Assembly: GCF_900538055.1 (NCBI RefSeq)
Contig: NZ_UZAC03000001.1
Location: 1,054,001 to 1,118,000 of the forward strand
Source of the DNA: Pasteuria penetrans
Lineage (GTDB): Bacteria; Bacillota; Bacilli; Thermoactinomycetales; Thermoactinomycetaceae
DNA length: 64,000 nt
Direction of reading: 5' to 3'
Part shown: positions 1 to 9,965 of the stretch, piece after piece
Numbering within the stretch: the first letter of the stretch is position 1
Layout: each line of letters begins with the position of its first letter
Position numbers and translations under genes: made by a program
The notes under the pieces: model-generated
Told to the model about the DNA's origin: nothing
Seen by the model: the letters and a program-made list of their open reading frames with translations, nothing else
The model's database searches: none

Positions 1-487
1 CGGAAGAGGAAAGCCAAAACCCTACGGCCGGCGTGAGATAATGGACAAACCCAAAATGCTTCGGTATCTCCGGCATCTTGACACCTGGGCGCGCAAGAAT
101 GACCAACTGAGCATAACGGGGAATACATTCGCTTCGGTACCAACTGGCCAGGGTACCGGCACTGTCAGCACCCAGAAGCAAAAAAAACTGTTCCCCACCG
201 CCCACCCGTACCAGCTGAGCTAGTGTATCGACGGTATAGGAAAACCCCGGCCGTTGCAACTCCACAGTACACAAACGAAAATGGGAATTATGGGCCAGAG
301 CTAATCGTACCATCGCAACACGATGTTCAGCAGAAAGAAGGCTATCCCTATCCTTGTGAGGTGGCTTAGGAGCAGGTATAAACCAAACCTCTTGCAACTG
401 CAAAGCATCGCGCGCACACTCGGCTAGCCAAAGATGACCCTGATGAATAGGGTCGAAAGTCCCACCCAATAGCCCGATCCGCCTCAT
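1..487 (-). CDS. nadD: Nicotinate-nucleotide adenylyltransferase, C-terminus cut by window edge
   Basis: This enzyme adenylylates nicotinate mononucleotide to deamido-NAD in NAD synthesis. I translated it directly from the minus strand, where it is open for 162 codons to the left edge. The start reads MRRIGLLGGTFDPIHQGH, which carries the nucleotidyltransferase GGTFDPIHxGH signature at residues 8-18, and a PPHK motif follows at about residue 42. The ATG overlaps the aroE stop (ATGA), so it is translationally coupled and is the last gene here of a yqeG-yqeH-aroE-nadD operon. In Bacillus subtilis a small RNA-binding gene (yqeI/yhbY) lies between aroE and nadD; there is no room for it here. Confidence 0.95.
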   Translation of the reverse strand, partial: MRRIGLLGGTFDPIHQGHLWLAECARDALQLQEVWFIPAPKPPHKDRDSLLSAEHRVAMVRLALAHNSHFRLCTVELQRPGFSYTVDTLAQLVRVGGGEQFFLLLGADSAGTLASWYRSECIPRYAQLVILARPGVKMPEIPKHFGFVHYLTPAVGFWLSSS

Positions 488-1335
488 ACGCCTTCTGGCC
501 CCTTTACGCCGTGGTAACCCATAGCCTGCAGGGACCAGGCAATCAAGAAACTCATGGGAACCGTACGCTGAAACCACAATTCCAAAGAAAGCGACAATTG
601 CTGAAGAAACATACCCAAACCCATATGGATCGACGCACCCGCCTGCTGGGCCTGTGAAAGCCAATGCGTAGGGTGAGGGCGGTACACAAGATCGCTCGCC
701 ACATGCTGCCTACTCAACCAATGGCCGGGGAAGGGAACCTCTCCCTGGCCACGCCAACCTACAGGAGTAGCATTCACCACAAGGTGTACACAAGGGAGCG
801 CATCGCGTAGTCGTGTCCAAGACACTACCTGCCCCCGATAGAGGCTGGCCAAATGTCTCGCACGCCCTAACGTACGATTGACAAAATACATAGGCCCCAC
901 ATGATGGGCCACCAGGGCAGCCACAATAGCATGCGCGGCTCCCCCTGCACCCAGGACCAAAACCCTCTGTTGTGGAAGAAAGGACTCCCCCCATTCCCGC
1001 TGCAGGGAACGTACATAACCAGCACCATCTGTATTGTAACCAATCCAAGCCCCGTCGGGCCGACGGAAAATCACATTGACGGCCTGGGCTTGTACCGCAG
1101 TATCATCCAGACCGTCTAGGAGAGGAATGATGGTTTGTTTATGCGGCGCCGTTACATGATAACCTAGGGAATCAGGTCCACTAAGCTGGGACCAAGCTGC
1201 TGCCAACTGCGCAGCTGGTATGGAAAAACCGTCATACGTATACGTAGACTCGAGACCCAATTCCTTCAAGGCCCGCGGGACCAAGAGCGGGGAGAGAGAA
1301 TGGGCGATCGGATACCCTAACAATCCCAGCCGCAC
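484..1335 (-). CDS. aroE: Shikimate dehydrogenase
   Basis: AroE reduces 3-dehydroshikimate to shikimate with NADPH in aromatic amino acid synthesis. The 283-residue product starts with LGLLGYPIAHSLSP, the substrate-binding motif. It has the catalytic-lysine region HVTAPHK near residue 65, a NTDG motif near residue 102, and a Rossmann glycine loop VLGAGGAAHA near residue 127. The length fits the family. The start is GTG, overlapping the yqeH stop (TAGTG), and the stop overlaps the nadD start, so expression is coupled along the operon. Confidence 0.95.
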   Translation of the reverse strand: MRLGLLGYPIAHSLSPLLVPRALKELGLESTYTYDGFSIPAAQLAAAWSQLSGPDSLGYHVTAPHKQTIIPLLDGLDDTAVQAQAVNVIFRRPDGAWIGYNTDGAGYVRSLQREWGESFLPQQRVLVLGAGGAAHAIVAALVAHHVGPMYFVNRTLGRARHLASLYRGQVVSWTRLRDALPCVHLVVNATPVGWRGQGEVPFPGHWLSRQHVASDLVYRPHPTHWLSQAQQAGASIHMGLGMFLQQLSLSLELWFQRTVPMSFLIAWSLQAMGYHGVKGPEGV

Positions 1336-2474
1336 TATGTACCTACCTCAACCTTCCCAACAATGGACGGCCGCTGATCGACGGAAATCCCCTGCGGAAC
1401 ACGAAGGATAAATTGTGCTGGGGAATATCCCACGGTAATCCACCCCAATCCACTGATCACCAAGTCCGTTCTTTTGCCACCAGAGATCGTAAAAATCACC
1501 GTCCTCCAAGTCATCTCCTCTACCACATCCCCATAGGGAGGAGCCAACAAGGAACCGCGATGCTTGATCCACAACTCATCGGCACGCTCCTGTTTCGTCC
1601 GATGAACAGGCAGCCGATTGGATACACAAACCATACAGGGCTGGCGCTGCCCCATCTGTACCTCAAAACGCACAACACCCCCAAGAAAGAGCATTTGTCC
1701 AGCAGCCAAATGGTGAATGCGAACACGAAGAGCCTCCGAGGGAACGATAGCAGCGGCATCGGCCGCAGGTAGCCATTCACTGACGCGATCCGGGCGAACC
1801 ATACCCGGCGTGTCACACAGCAAGCCCCCCTTCCCCCAAGGGAGAACCACATTCCCCAGCGTAGTTCCGGGGTATGCGGAAACACTCAGCGATGGACGTG
1901 AATCTGGGGCCAAAAGACGATTGATCCAGGTTGATTTACCCACGTTGGTCGTTCCTACTACACAAATTTTTTTCCCGTTGATAGGCTCCCATAGCAACCT
2001 ACGCAACCGCCCCATCCCCAAACCCATTCTAGCACTACAAAGATGAATCGCTTCTGGCCTGAGCCCCTGTTTCCTTGCCTCCCTATATAAAAAACCCTGG
2101 ACCCGGGTGGGGAAAGTGCGCGTGGGTAGGAGGTCCATTTTGTTCCCTATGAGCCACAAACGACGACGGCCCACTACACTCGCCAGATTCGGAATCCAAC
2201 TCCCCGGTATATCCAGGAGATCCACGAGATGGAGGACCAAGCCATCTTCACATAAAGTTTCCACGATATTCTGCCAACAAGTTTCGCTCTTGTGTTCAAC
2301 GGAACTACATACCCCATAATGACGCAAACGATAACAACGTTGACAAACTATGGGGAAACGCCGTAGAACATGGGGCACTACATACCCAGGCTGCTGTGGA
2401 TCCTCAGGTTGTAAGAGGGCACCACAACCCGGGCAATGCGGAGCAGGGGGGGGAGGGGAGTCGGTAGAGCTCAC
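1335..2474 (-). CDS. yqeH: Ribosome-assembly GTPase YqeH
   Basis: YqeH is a circularly permuted GTPase needed for 30S subunit assembly. The 379-residue protein opens with a zinc finger (CPGCG at residue 14 and CQRC near residue 44). It then shows the G motifs in permuted order: NKMD (G4) near residue 111, VVGTTNVGKST (G1) near 172, and DTPG (G3) near 222. The GTG start overlaps the TGA of yqeG (GTGA). The order yqeG-yqeH-aroE-nadD is the standard Bacillales arrangement, which supports the identification. Confidence 0.95.
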   Translation of the reverse strand: MSSTDSPPPPAPHCPGCGALLQPEDPQQPGYVVPHVLRRFPIVCQRCYRLRHYGVCSSVEHKSETCWQNIVETLCEDGLVLHLVDLLDIPGSWIPNLASVVGRRRLWLIGNKMDLLPTRTFPTRVQGFLYREARKQGLRPEAIHLCSARMGLGMGRLRRLLWEPINGKKICVVGTTNVGKSTWINRLLAPDSRPSLSVSAYPGTTLGNVVLPWGKGGLLCDTPGMVRPDRVSEWLPAADAAAIVPSEALRVRIHHLAAGQMLFLGGVVRFEVQMGQRQPCMVCVSNRLPVHRTKQERADELWIKHRGSLLAPPYGDVVEEMTWRTVIFTISGGKRTDLVISGLGWITVGYSPAQFILRVPQGISVDQRPSIVGKVEVGT

Positions 2475-3001
2475 GGAGCGTCACATCCTTTACCGCGATG
2501 ACGATCCATCCAACGAAAGAGGATCTTCTCCAAGCGCCGATTGAGATCAGCCCAGATTCCCCCGCGAAAGGAAATCGGCTGGACAAAAATCGTCCGCAAA
2601 CCAGCCCGATTCCCCCCTAGAACGTCCGTGAGAAGCTGATCACCCATGATAGCTGCCTCCTCCGGTTTGGCCCGTACCAACGCCAATGCATGTTGAAAAG
2701 AACCCTGCAGAGGCTTGAACGCTGCACAAACATAGGGAATGGCCAGGGGATCAGCAAACTGCATCACACGATCACGACAGTTATTGGAAATGATGGCCAA
2801 CTGCAGTCCCGATCGACGGAGGTTACCCAACCATTGTAGCAAATTTGGTGTGGCCTCCGTACGATTAAAAGCAACCAACGTATCATCCAAATCCAGCAAC
2901 AGTGCCCTTACACCCGAACGCAACAAATCCTCCGCCTGCACATCATAAATGGAAGATACTACCCTATCCGGTCGCACCCATCGTAACAGAAAGAAACTCA
3001 C
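2471..3001 (-). CDS. yqeG: YqeG-family HAD phosphatase
   Basis: This 176-residue protein belongs to the YqeG branch of the HAD superfamily. Motif I (DLDDTL) is near residue 37, motif II (SNN) near residue 72, and the motif III/IV block MGDQLLTDVLGGNRAG is near residues 119-134. The family is a probable phosphatase of uncertain substrate, encoded next to YqeH in most Bacilli. The chosen start is GTG at 3001; the N-terminus then aligns in length with the B. subtilis protein. It is the first gene of the operon, and no clear promoter was identified in the AT-rich sequence upstream. Confidence 0.92.
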   Translation of the reverse strand: MSFFLLRWVRPDRVVSSIYDVQAEDLLRSGVRALLLDLDDTLVAFNRTEATPNLLQWLGNLRRSGLQLAIISNNCRDRVMQFADPLAIPYVCAAFKPLQGSFQHALALVRAKPEEAAIMGDQLLTDVLGGNRAGLRTIFVQPISFRGGIWADLNRRLEKILFRWMDRHRGKGCDAP

Positions 3002-4118
3002 CCCAATCGAAAATTACATAATTTTTTAAATGAAGAAAAATGGCAAGTATAGATTTTCCGCTCCAACCATCCCACTTTTATTGTAGCCCGTTTTTATCCC
3101 CCAATGCAATCATACTGTGAACTTCAACCCCACATCCTCGTAGGAAGTACGGACCCATTTTTCACTTCTTTTCATCTACCATTTCATAATGGTCCAGTCC
3201 TGGACGATGAGGGGCAACATCCGACAAGGGTGTGCATCCTCTCGGTCAGCCCCAATTTTTGGCCCTCTAAGAGAACCTTTCCCACATATTTTTAAAAATA
3301 ATTTTATTTATCAATGTTATACAGACAAAAACTTCATTTTTGTTCTTCATCCCCCCATCATCAATTTTTACTATGAATACTATGCGGGTCATGAAAGAAG
3401 GGGGTTCTCGCTTTATCACGATATTCCGCACTAAATCCTCAGGTAACAAAATATCAGAAACCATAGAAAGATTAGTATGTACATGATTCTGTTTATGCTC
3501 CCCATTCCCATGGCTCACGCTGTCCCCGATCCATAGCAGCATCTCGTTGGGGGGGTGAATTCCTGAACAAGGTTTTCAGGGGGGATTCCCCTCCAACTTT
3601 GAGACTTCCTTCACAGATTCATAATGTATGATATTTTTATTATAGTACAACACAAAACGTAGATCGGGAACCCGACCCTATTTCCTACCCTTTTTACGTA
3701 ATTCACTAAAAATACTTACTATCCTAATCTTGATCTATCAAAAATGGCGACCAATTCCTATCCTTTTCCGCTCATCCTTACTAAAATTTTTAAACCATGT
3801 TCGTGAGAGTTTTTCATCCCCATCCGCACTATGTACGACGGTGCTATTTTGCATGATGAGAACCAAAAACACTGGAATGAACTGAAATAAACTGGAATGA
3901 ATCCAACAGGTATCGATTTTCGATTGTATGTAAGATTCTACTATGGAAGTGCCCTTATTTTTTGGACTGTTATATCCATCCCTATAATATATGTATATAT
4001 ACATAAATATCATTACAAAATATCCATGAACAAAGTTTGGGGTAGTAGACCTATAGACATAAAGAGGAGGGGGCTGCTCGCCCTCTCCCCTACCTAAAAC
4101 GCAAATTTAGAAGGAGTC
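3002..4118. other. Intergenic, about 1.1 kb, no supported gene
   Basis: AT-rich sequence between yqeG and the secreted-protein gene. Small open frames here lack a ribosome-binding site or recognisable product. It contains one copy of the GGGGGATTTCCCC-type repeat (about 3533-3612), annotated separately. Confidence 0.5.
3533..3612 (+). repeat. Short dispersed repeat, TTGGGGGTGTGAATTTCTGAA type
   Basis: The segment reads roughly TTGGGGGGGTGAATTCCTGA followed by AGGTTTTCAGGGGGGATTCCCC. A close copy lies at 18927-19010 (+) and degenerate copies at 14317-14385 (-), 16376-16410 (- partial) and 22563-22640 (-). All lie in accessory DNA. The GGGGGATTTCCCCC core is palindromic. No coding role is visible. 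Confidence 0.6.
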
Positions 4119-4640
4119 TCAAAGTGAGACGGAACTCAATGGAATCCATTGACCCTTAATGTTTTGATAATAAATTTCTTTTCCTGAAGATCCCAATTTC
4201 TTCAATAAATCACGAATGGTTCCCTCGTCCATATCGGTCTCAATAAGGGGTCCTCCTCCGGATCCCCCGTCATTGGAGAGCACAAAAGAGTGGGACATCT
4301 CTTCTATTAGTTTATCAATCTGTTCCGATGGACTGAGATTGGCCCATTCCGGTTTCTTATCTGCAATTAATTTTCTTAAATTAACAATAAATTCTTTATT
4401 TTTTGAGAATGATTTCCTCAACTTCCTTTGCCTATTCTCATCCATATGCTTTTCCTTCAATAACTTCTTTACTCTCTCAACATTTTCATTGATTCGGTTT
4501 TCATCCATATTCCTATCGTGAACGTTGGAGCCAGTGACCCTATCTTTCCCTTCGGTGTATGAAAAAACACTGAATGCTACTGAAAAAACAGCAGTAAGCG
4601 GTAGCACAGTGGCAAAAATCATTTTTGTATTCCTTCTCAC
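4119..4640 (-). CDS. Putative secreted protein of unknown function
   Basis: I do not recognise this 173-residue protein. A GTG at 4640 follows a GGGGAGGG ribosome-binding site by about six bases. The N-terminus is basic and then hydrophobic (MIFATVLPLTAVFSVAFSVF), a good signal peptide. The mature part is highly charged and helical, with a glycine-rich stretch (SNDGGSGGG) near residue 122 and a short C-terminal domain. A perfect GTCTCA/TGAGAC hairpin overlaps its stop codon. The upstream DNA is duplicated in tandem (4667-4945), and a 20-bp piece of the signal-peptide coding region recurs there. Host-directed effector or antagonist are possible roles, but neither is shown. Confidence 0.6.
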   Translation of the reverse strand: MRRNTKMIFATVLPLTAVFSVAFSVFSYTEGKDRVTGSNVHDRNMDENRINENVERVKKLLKEKHMDENRQRKLRKSFSKNKEFIVNLRKLIADKKPEWANLSPSEQIDKLIEEMSHSFVLSNDGGSGGGPLIETDMDEGTIRDLLKKLGSSGKEIYYQNIKGQWIPLSSVSL

Positions 4641-4666
4641 TTCAAGCCCTCCCCTTACTCACTCTG

Positions 4667-4945
4667 AAATGGTTGCAGACAAATCCCCATTGGGAACGAT
4701 TGGGGTTCCATGGGTTGCCAAGGAGGAGAATGAGCTCCCTTCACCACCACCCATTATCCCCCATACTCCTATAGTACCACCCCCTCAGCTGAAAAAACAG
4801 CAGTAAGCGTTTGAAATGGTTGCAGCCGGATCCCCAGTGGGGAACGATCGGGGTTCCATGGGTTGCCAAGAGGGGAATGAGTTTCCTACTAGATCCTACC
4901 AACCATCCCCTCACGCGTTTCTATAGTACCACCCCCGCAACCATA
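4667..4945. repeat. Tandem duplication of about 145 bp upstream of a secreted-protein gene
   Basis: GAAATGGTTGCAG is followed by a CCCCA-TGGGGAACGAT-GGGGTTCCATGGGTTGCCAA block twice, at 4667-4808 and 4813-4945. The motif CTGAAAAAACAGCAGTAAGC at the junction also occurs inside the gene at about 4577-4597, so the duplication seems to have captured part of the gene's 5' end. Confidence 0.7.
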
Positions 4946-5029
4946 ATTTCTATAAAATGGTGATTGAAAATACCTTACATTTACCCTTAATTTTTTATCC
5001 ATATAAAAATATTCCGAGTTCCGTATAAA

Positions 5030-5298
5030 CGCCTAGATTAGGTTCCTACCACCCTTTGCAACCACATGCCGACCAGATCATGAGTAGGTCGTATTCCATG
5101 ACTTCACCCAACATGGAGACCACACACCTCGGTTTTGACATGGGATGTTCTTTTCTATGCGTACCCGAACGGTTCACTCTCGTTTGAACTCCCTAATCTC
5201 CATCAGAGGAGGATTCTAGCCCCTTCCTTCCCTAAACCGCTCACCATCAGGGTATTTCCACACCAGCAACGCTAGGTGGTTGGAAGTCCGCCCGGTTG
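5030..5298 (-). repeat. Structured repeat, copy F (5'-truncated)
   Basis: Read on the minus strand, this segment runs CTTCCAACCACCTAGCGTTG, then a GTGTGGAAATACCC hairpin, a GGTTTAGGGAAGG block, GGGATTAGGGAGTTCA-type sequence, and ends near CCTAATCTAGGCGTTTATAC. It matches copy E at 41655-41990 along about 260 bp. The UUCG-capped 5' hairpin present in other copies is missing. Confidence 0.65.
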
Positions 5299-5847
5299 GT
5301 ATTCCTAATTATTTTAAATGTATTATGAAACTATCTATGAAATCGTTCTCCCTTTTTCCCCGCAAATTAGGAACCAGTAAAAAGCATTATAGATATCATG
5401 AGGCATGGGTCTATATCCATAAAATATCCACAAAATTTCAACATTTTATGAAAAAATATAATATAAGAAGGAGAGAAAAAGAACAAGAATCTGTTATCAT
5501 TTTTGAAAAATAAAGATAGTATTTAAATATTTAGTAAAGTATAGTAAAAAGGGCAGCAGGGGGTCGGAGTCCAACTGTATTTTTTATTATTTAATATATA
5601 AAAATATTATAAATATGAATATATGAGGGAGATTTCAAAAATTAGGAAGGAATTCTCCCTAAGAACCTTGTCCAGGAATTCACACTCGATACTGGAATTG
5701 CCCCCCAGTATCTTCCATATAAATTTACATTAAATTATGCTTTATTTTTTTAATAATAAATATTATAATTTACTTAATACACTAACTCAAGGATAAATAA
5801 AAAATATAAAATAAACCCCATATCAATGGGAAAGGGAGGATCTTTAC
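5299..5847. other. AT-rich intergenic DNA upstream of a small secreted protein
   Basis: Very AT-rich, with no gene supported. It includes a partial relative of the dispersed repeat around 5640-5710 (AAGAACCTTGTCCAGGAATTCACAC). It probably contains the promoter of the gene at 5848, but no single -35/-10 pair stands out. Confidence 0.4.
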
Positions 5848-6162
5848 ATGAAAAAAAATAAAACCAAAAACAAAAAAATTGCCACGGGAATAGCCCTCAT
5901 GGGTATGTTATCGCTTAGCTGCCTAGGAGTATCGAACAACCTACTGGCAAACTGTCCCCCATACCCAGACCAAACAGTATCCAACCAAAACAATCTATCC
6001 ACACCAACCAACAGCGAAAGTACATCAACCAACAACGAAAGTACGTCAAACACCAACAGTGAAGATACGAACACCAGCAACAGCGGTGCCGCCCATGCAG
6101 GAGGAATCCTGGACAGTGGACTTCTCCAAAAAATAATGCAAATACTAGGAATCAAGGGATAG
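5848..6162 (+). CDS. Small secreted Ser/Thr/Asn-rich protein
   Basis: The 104-residue protein has a strong ribosome-binding site (AAGGGAGG about eight bases before ATG) and a clear signal peptide, basic then hydrophobic, ending near NLLA at about residue 35. The mature part is low complexity: repeats of the type NSESTSTNNEST, then GGILDSGLLQKIMQILGIKG at the C-terminus. The leader (KNKKIATGIALMGMLSLSCLGVS) closely parallels that of the glycine-rich protein at 13524-13775, and both end in a GIL...LGI hydrophobic tail. The two therefore look like one family with a conserved leader and a variable mature part. A terminator-like hairpin follows. Function unknown; secreted peptide or surface factor is inference. 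Confidence 0.7.
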   Translation: MKKNKTKNKKIATGIALMGMLSLSCLGVSNNLLANCPPYPDQTVSNQNNLSTPTNSESTSTNNESTSNTNSEDTNTSNSGAAHAGGILDSGLLQKIMQILGIKG

Positions 6163-6188
6163 ATCAATATTCTTTGGAACCAAATTCA

Positions 6189-6234
6189 CCCCCCAGCCAC
6201 GGTTTCAAAAAATCGTGGTAGAGGGGGTATTTTT
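6189..6234 (+). terminator. Rho-independent terminator after the small secreted protein
   Basis: CCCCCC and CCACG arms pair with CGTGG and GGGGG around an AAAAAA loop, followed by TATTTTT. It begins 27 bases after the stop of the 5848-6162 gene. Confidence 0.75.
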
Positions 6235-6311
6235 AAGCCCATCTACATACAGGAGATAAAACCATGCACAAACCACAACATACCAGGCCTCTTCATCCCA
6301 TTCCACGGGAA

Positions 6312-7715
6312 TTACCAAGGAAAGGGTTCCCCCTCGTCCCCTACAAAAGAACCCTTAGACAAAACAGGGGCAATTTCTAAATTGAGCTGGCAAGAATGGG
6401 CAAGGTGATGGGAAAAAGACCACGAGGAGAATTCAACATCCCCCATCTGGATAAGGGAGGAAAAAATCCTATCATGAACCTTACGCGGGAGTGAATTCCA
6501 CTCCAACAGGGAATTCCCGCCACCAAGCCTTTCCATTAGGGCTAAGATGTGATTAGCGAGAAGCAACAACAATGTCAAACCTCGTAGGCGTTTCCCCTGT
6601 TTCCCCTTATAACAAATCCGCGGCACACGGTAAGCCAGACGCCAACGCAACCTCTGATCTGGAAAAAAATCACATTCCTGCTGGTATCGACTCACAACCT
6701 CCAAGGCAGTGGCCTGCGAAGAACGTAGATTGGTGGCTAAATAGCGTACACATCCCTCCTTAGAACGAAATGAACCCTTCTGTATAGCAATGATACGAAA
6801 ACGGGTTCTATAACATGCATGCCAACCCAAATCCTGAACCAGGAAGGGTCCCCCTACCGGGATGGAAGCTTCCTGCCACACTGTCGAATCCAACCGATCG
6901 AGAAGGAAAGAGGCACTACCGCGGGGCTCAATTTCCCAAATCAATTGCCCCCATTCGGCCATCGTCCTCCGTGCGGTTGTAGCTGTACAGCCGCGGGGAA
7001 GAATGACGGTAACCCCCTTCCAACGGGAACCAATGGCTGGATCATGAATGTGGGTTTGCAGGGAACGGCGCAACGTAGCGAGGGGATTTTTTTTATTCTT
7101 CTCCATGGTCGACACGTAACTAGACAAGGGGAAACCTTGCGAACTAATAACACCAACACGAACCAACTTCCCCCGCCCACGACTCACCAAAAAAGCGAGC
7201 GGATCGTCACAAGTGCGACACAACCGCAGAGCCTCCTCATGATCGGTAAGCCAGAGGGGAAATTCATCGTGGCGGAGCGTCCATCCCTCGGGATCTTTGG
7301 ACCAACGAACTCCACCCCAGTGGGCCTGATGAAGAACAAACTGGGCTGTTAGAGCGTCCTGGGCCATGTATTGTCCCAAACGAGTGAACATTCCAACCCA
7401 TACATCTTCATAGATAGGACGTGTAACCCCGAAAACCTCATAGATACACCGCCATAGACCCTCCTCAGGCCCAGGGGAATGTGGGGAAGGAAGAACCAGT
7501 CGTCGAGGGGAAAACAATAGAGCCATGATACACATTTTCAACCGCTGACTATCCTCTGGATCTAAGGAACGGGGAGGCACCCAGCGAAGATAACCTTCCA
7601 GTATAGGGGCGAGATTGAGTGTGGTGAGAAACATGGCCAGTAAGGATACCGTTTCCCTGGAAGGTACCTCACACGACTCGGCAGGGATCGGGGGGAAGAA
7701 CGATGGATCCGTCAT
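6312..7715 (-). CDS. DDE-transposase-like protein, probably catalytically inactive
   Basis: A 467-residue intact frame with an excellent ribosome-binding site (GGAGGT, seven bases before ATG). The order of blocks resembles IS4/IS1634-type transposases: KLVRVGVISSQGFPLSSYV (residues ~190-208) matches the usual strand before the second Asp, VTVILPRGCTATTARRTM (~235-252) sits where VaDrGm normally carries that Asp, and VVSRYQQECDFF (~353-364) followed by a leucine-rich RLRGLTLLLLLANHILALM resembles the YxxR-E helix. The Asp before R-G is replaced by Pro, so transposition activity is doubtful. No flanking inverted repeats were found. It may be a domesticated or decaying transposase; the family match is by eye only. 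It is divergent from the suf operon. Confidence 0.55.
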   Translation of the reverse strand: MTDPSFFPPIPAESCEVPSRETVSLLAMFLTTLNLAPILEGYLRWVPPRSLDPEDSQRLKMCIMALLFSPRRLVLPSPHSPGPEEGLWRCIYEVFGVTRPIYEDVWVGMFTRLGQYMAQDALTAQFVLHQAHWGGVRWSKDPEGWTLRHDEFPLWLTDHEEALRLCRTCDDPLAFLVSRGRGKLVRVGVISSQGFPLSSYVSTMEKNKKNPLATLRRSLQTHIHDPAIGSRWKGVTVILPRGCTATTARRTMAEWGQLIWEIEPRGSASFLLDRLDSTVWQEASIPVGGPFLVQDLGWHACYRTRFRIIAIQKGSFRSKEGCVRYLATNLRSSQATALEVVSRYQQECDFFPDQRLRWRLAYRVPRICYKGKQGKRLRGLTLLLLLANHILALMERLGGGNSLLEWNSLPRKVHDRIFSSLIQMGDVEFSSWSFSHHLAHSCQLNLEIAPVLSKGSFVGDEGEPFPW

Positions 7716-7914
7716 TCAGAAAACCTCCATGAAAAAATCGGGAAAACCCGCAACCCTAAAAAAGATCAGGCATGTCAATGGATCCAGCGGCTTGCATTGC
7801 ATGGGAACCACAGGATACAATGGAATGAGAATCATATGATAATAACTATAAAAACCATCGTGAAAAATAATGTAAAAATAAAAATTGCGGTCCAACGCAA
7901 AAGGAGGCCAAACA

Positions 7915-8706
7915 GTGGAGAAGAGACCCAAACTAACGATGGAAGATCTCACGGTGGCCATCGACGGGAAAACCATCCTGTCTGGGGTCGATCTTACCGT
8001 ACAAGGGGGCGAAATCCATGCCATCATGGGTCCAAACGGAACAGGAAAAAGCACACTAGCATCCGCCTTGATGGGCCATCCCCGGTATGACGTTACAGGT
8101 GGAAAGGCGGAACTGGATGGGCAAGACCTATTGGAAATGTCCGTCGATGAACGAGCACGGGCAGGACTTTTCCTGGCTATGCAGTACCCAAGCGAAATCA
8201 ATGGGGTTACAAATGCAGATTTCCTACGCGCGGCCCTGAATGCACGAAGAGAAAAGGACAAAGAGATTTCCCTTATGAAGTTCATCCGTTTGTTGGAAAA
8301 CTCTACGGAAAAGCTAGGAATTGATGCAAAATTAGCCCATCGTTATCTCAATGAAGGCTTTTCCGGCGGGGAGAAGAAAAGAAACGAGATCCTCCAAATG
8401 CTCGTCCTACAGCCAAGAATCGCCATTCTGGACGAAATTGACTCAGGATTGGACATCGATGCCATCAAGGAAGTCTCTAAAGGAGTCAATGACCTGAGGG
8501 GACCCGAGCTAGGTGTCCTCATCATCACCCACTACCAACGTTTGCTCAATTATATCCAGCCTGACCGGGTCCATGTCATGATGCAGGGACGAATTGTGAA
8601 ATCAGGTGGACCCGAACTGGCACACCATCTGGAAGCGGAAGGCTATGATGGACTCAAGGCCGAACTGGGGATCAAGGAAGAGGCGCTCGTGGGACCACAT
8701 ACATAA
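7915..8706 (+). CDS. sufC: SUF Fe-S assembly ATPase SufC
   Basis: SufC is the ABC-type ATPase of the SufBCD scaffold that builds Fe-S clusters in the cytosol. I choose the GTG at 7915, seven bases after AAAGGAGG; the frame remains open further upstream without a better site. The 263-residue product has Walker A GPNGTGKST near residue 39, the signature FSGGEKKR near 150, and Walker B with the catalytic Glu (AILDEIDSGLD) near 172. First gene of sufC-sufD-sufS-sufU-sufB, the normal Firmicute order. Confidence 0.96.
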   Translation: MEKRPKLTMEDLTVAIDGKTILSGVDLTVQGGEIHAIMGPNGTGKSTLASALMGHPRYDVTGGKAELDGQDLLEMSVDERARAGLFLAMQYPSEINGVTNADFLRAALNARREKDKEISLMKFIRLLENSTEKLGIDAKLAHRYLNEGFSGGEKKRNEILQMLVLQPRIAILDEIDSGLDIDAIKEVSKGVNDLRGPELGVLIITHYQRLLNYIQPDRVHVMMQGRIVKSGGPELAHHLEAEGYDGLKAELGIKEEALVGPHT

Positions 8707-8721
8707 AAGGGAGGAATGGAG

Positions 8722-9965
8722 GTGCGAACGGTTACACCGGGATCGGAACCCAAAATTGTACCTTGGGAAAAGCGTTTACATTGCCCCGATAACGAACCAG
8801 ATTGGTTGTTGGAGAAGAGAAAACAGGCTATTGCATTGATGAACAAACTGCCAGCGCCCAGGGTGGAGAGACTACGTATCGAACATTGGCCACTTCTAGA
8901 GACTCACCCCGAAAAAGCAACAGTGGATGGAAACCAGGAAGCTTGGGGACAACAATGGATCCTACCACAGGCCATTCAGTGGAAAACCCCCACCACAGGA
9001 CCCCCATCGGGACTATTCGACTGGGGCACGGCCTGCAAAGAACGCCCCGAGATCATGGAAAAGCACGCCTTTTCAAAAAATCTTGGACCCCACAACCAAT
9101 TGGCAGCCATCCACCAAGCTCTCCATGAAGGAATTGCTATGCTCCATATCCCCCGCAATCAGGAGACAAAGCAACCCTACCAGATCTTTCTCCACTACGG
9201 GGACAACCAACTGAGTTCCGCCTACCCCTATGTCCTAATCGTAGCCGAGGAAAACACGGAAGCCAGCGTTTTCATAGTATCATCCGGCGGAACCGCTGCA
9301 CACCACTGCGTGGTCGACGTCCACCTCGGAACAGGGGCCCGCATGAAAGTAGCCACCCTGAATGCACTGCGCGACGAAACCCTAGGCACCTTCCATCGAA
9401 GGGCCCAACTCGGCCGTGATAGCCACTTGACCTGGATCGTAGCAGACGCCAGCAAGGGTCGTGTGCTCTCCGATACGACGAGTTATCTTATCGGGCAGGG
9501 AGCCCATGTCAATCTGCAGTCGCTGGCATTGGGGACCGGACACTCGGTATTTGGAACCACTGCACTGGCGGAACACCTGGCCCAACACACGGAAAGTCAT
9601 GTACATGCTAGGGTAGTGAGCTGTGATGCATCCACCGTCGTCAGCAATAGTATCACTAAAATCCACAAGGGAGCCAAAAAATCCAACGGCCAACAAACCA
9701 CACGTACCCTGATGTTGAGCCCCAAAGCACGCGGAGACGCAAATCCCATCCTATTGATTGACGAGAATGACGTCTTGGCCGGTCATGCGGCGAGTGTGGG
9801 AAAGGTGGACCCAATGCATTTGTACTACCTAAAATCACGCGGTATCCCGCAACGTGAAGCGGAACGACTTTTGATCCAGGGATTCCTGACGGGACTATTC
9901 TCAGAGATTGATTGGCCCGATTTACAAACGTTGTTCGACCAACGCCTCATGAAGGATTTCCTATC

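Noticed and set aside
5844-6167. 107-residue minus-strand hydrophobic frame
   Set aside because: Antisense to the small secreted protein, which has a good ribosome-binding site, signal peptide and terminator.
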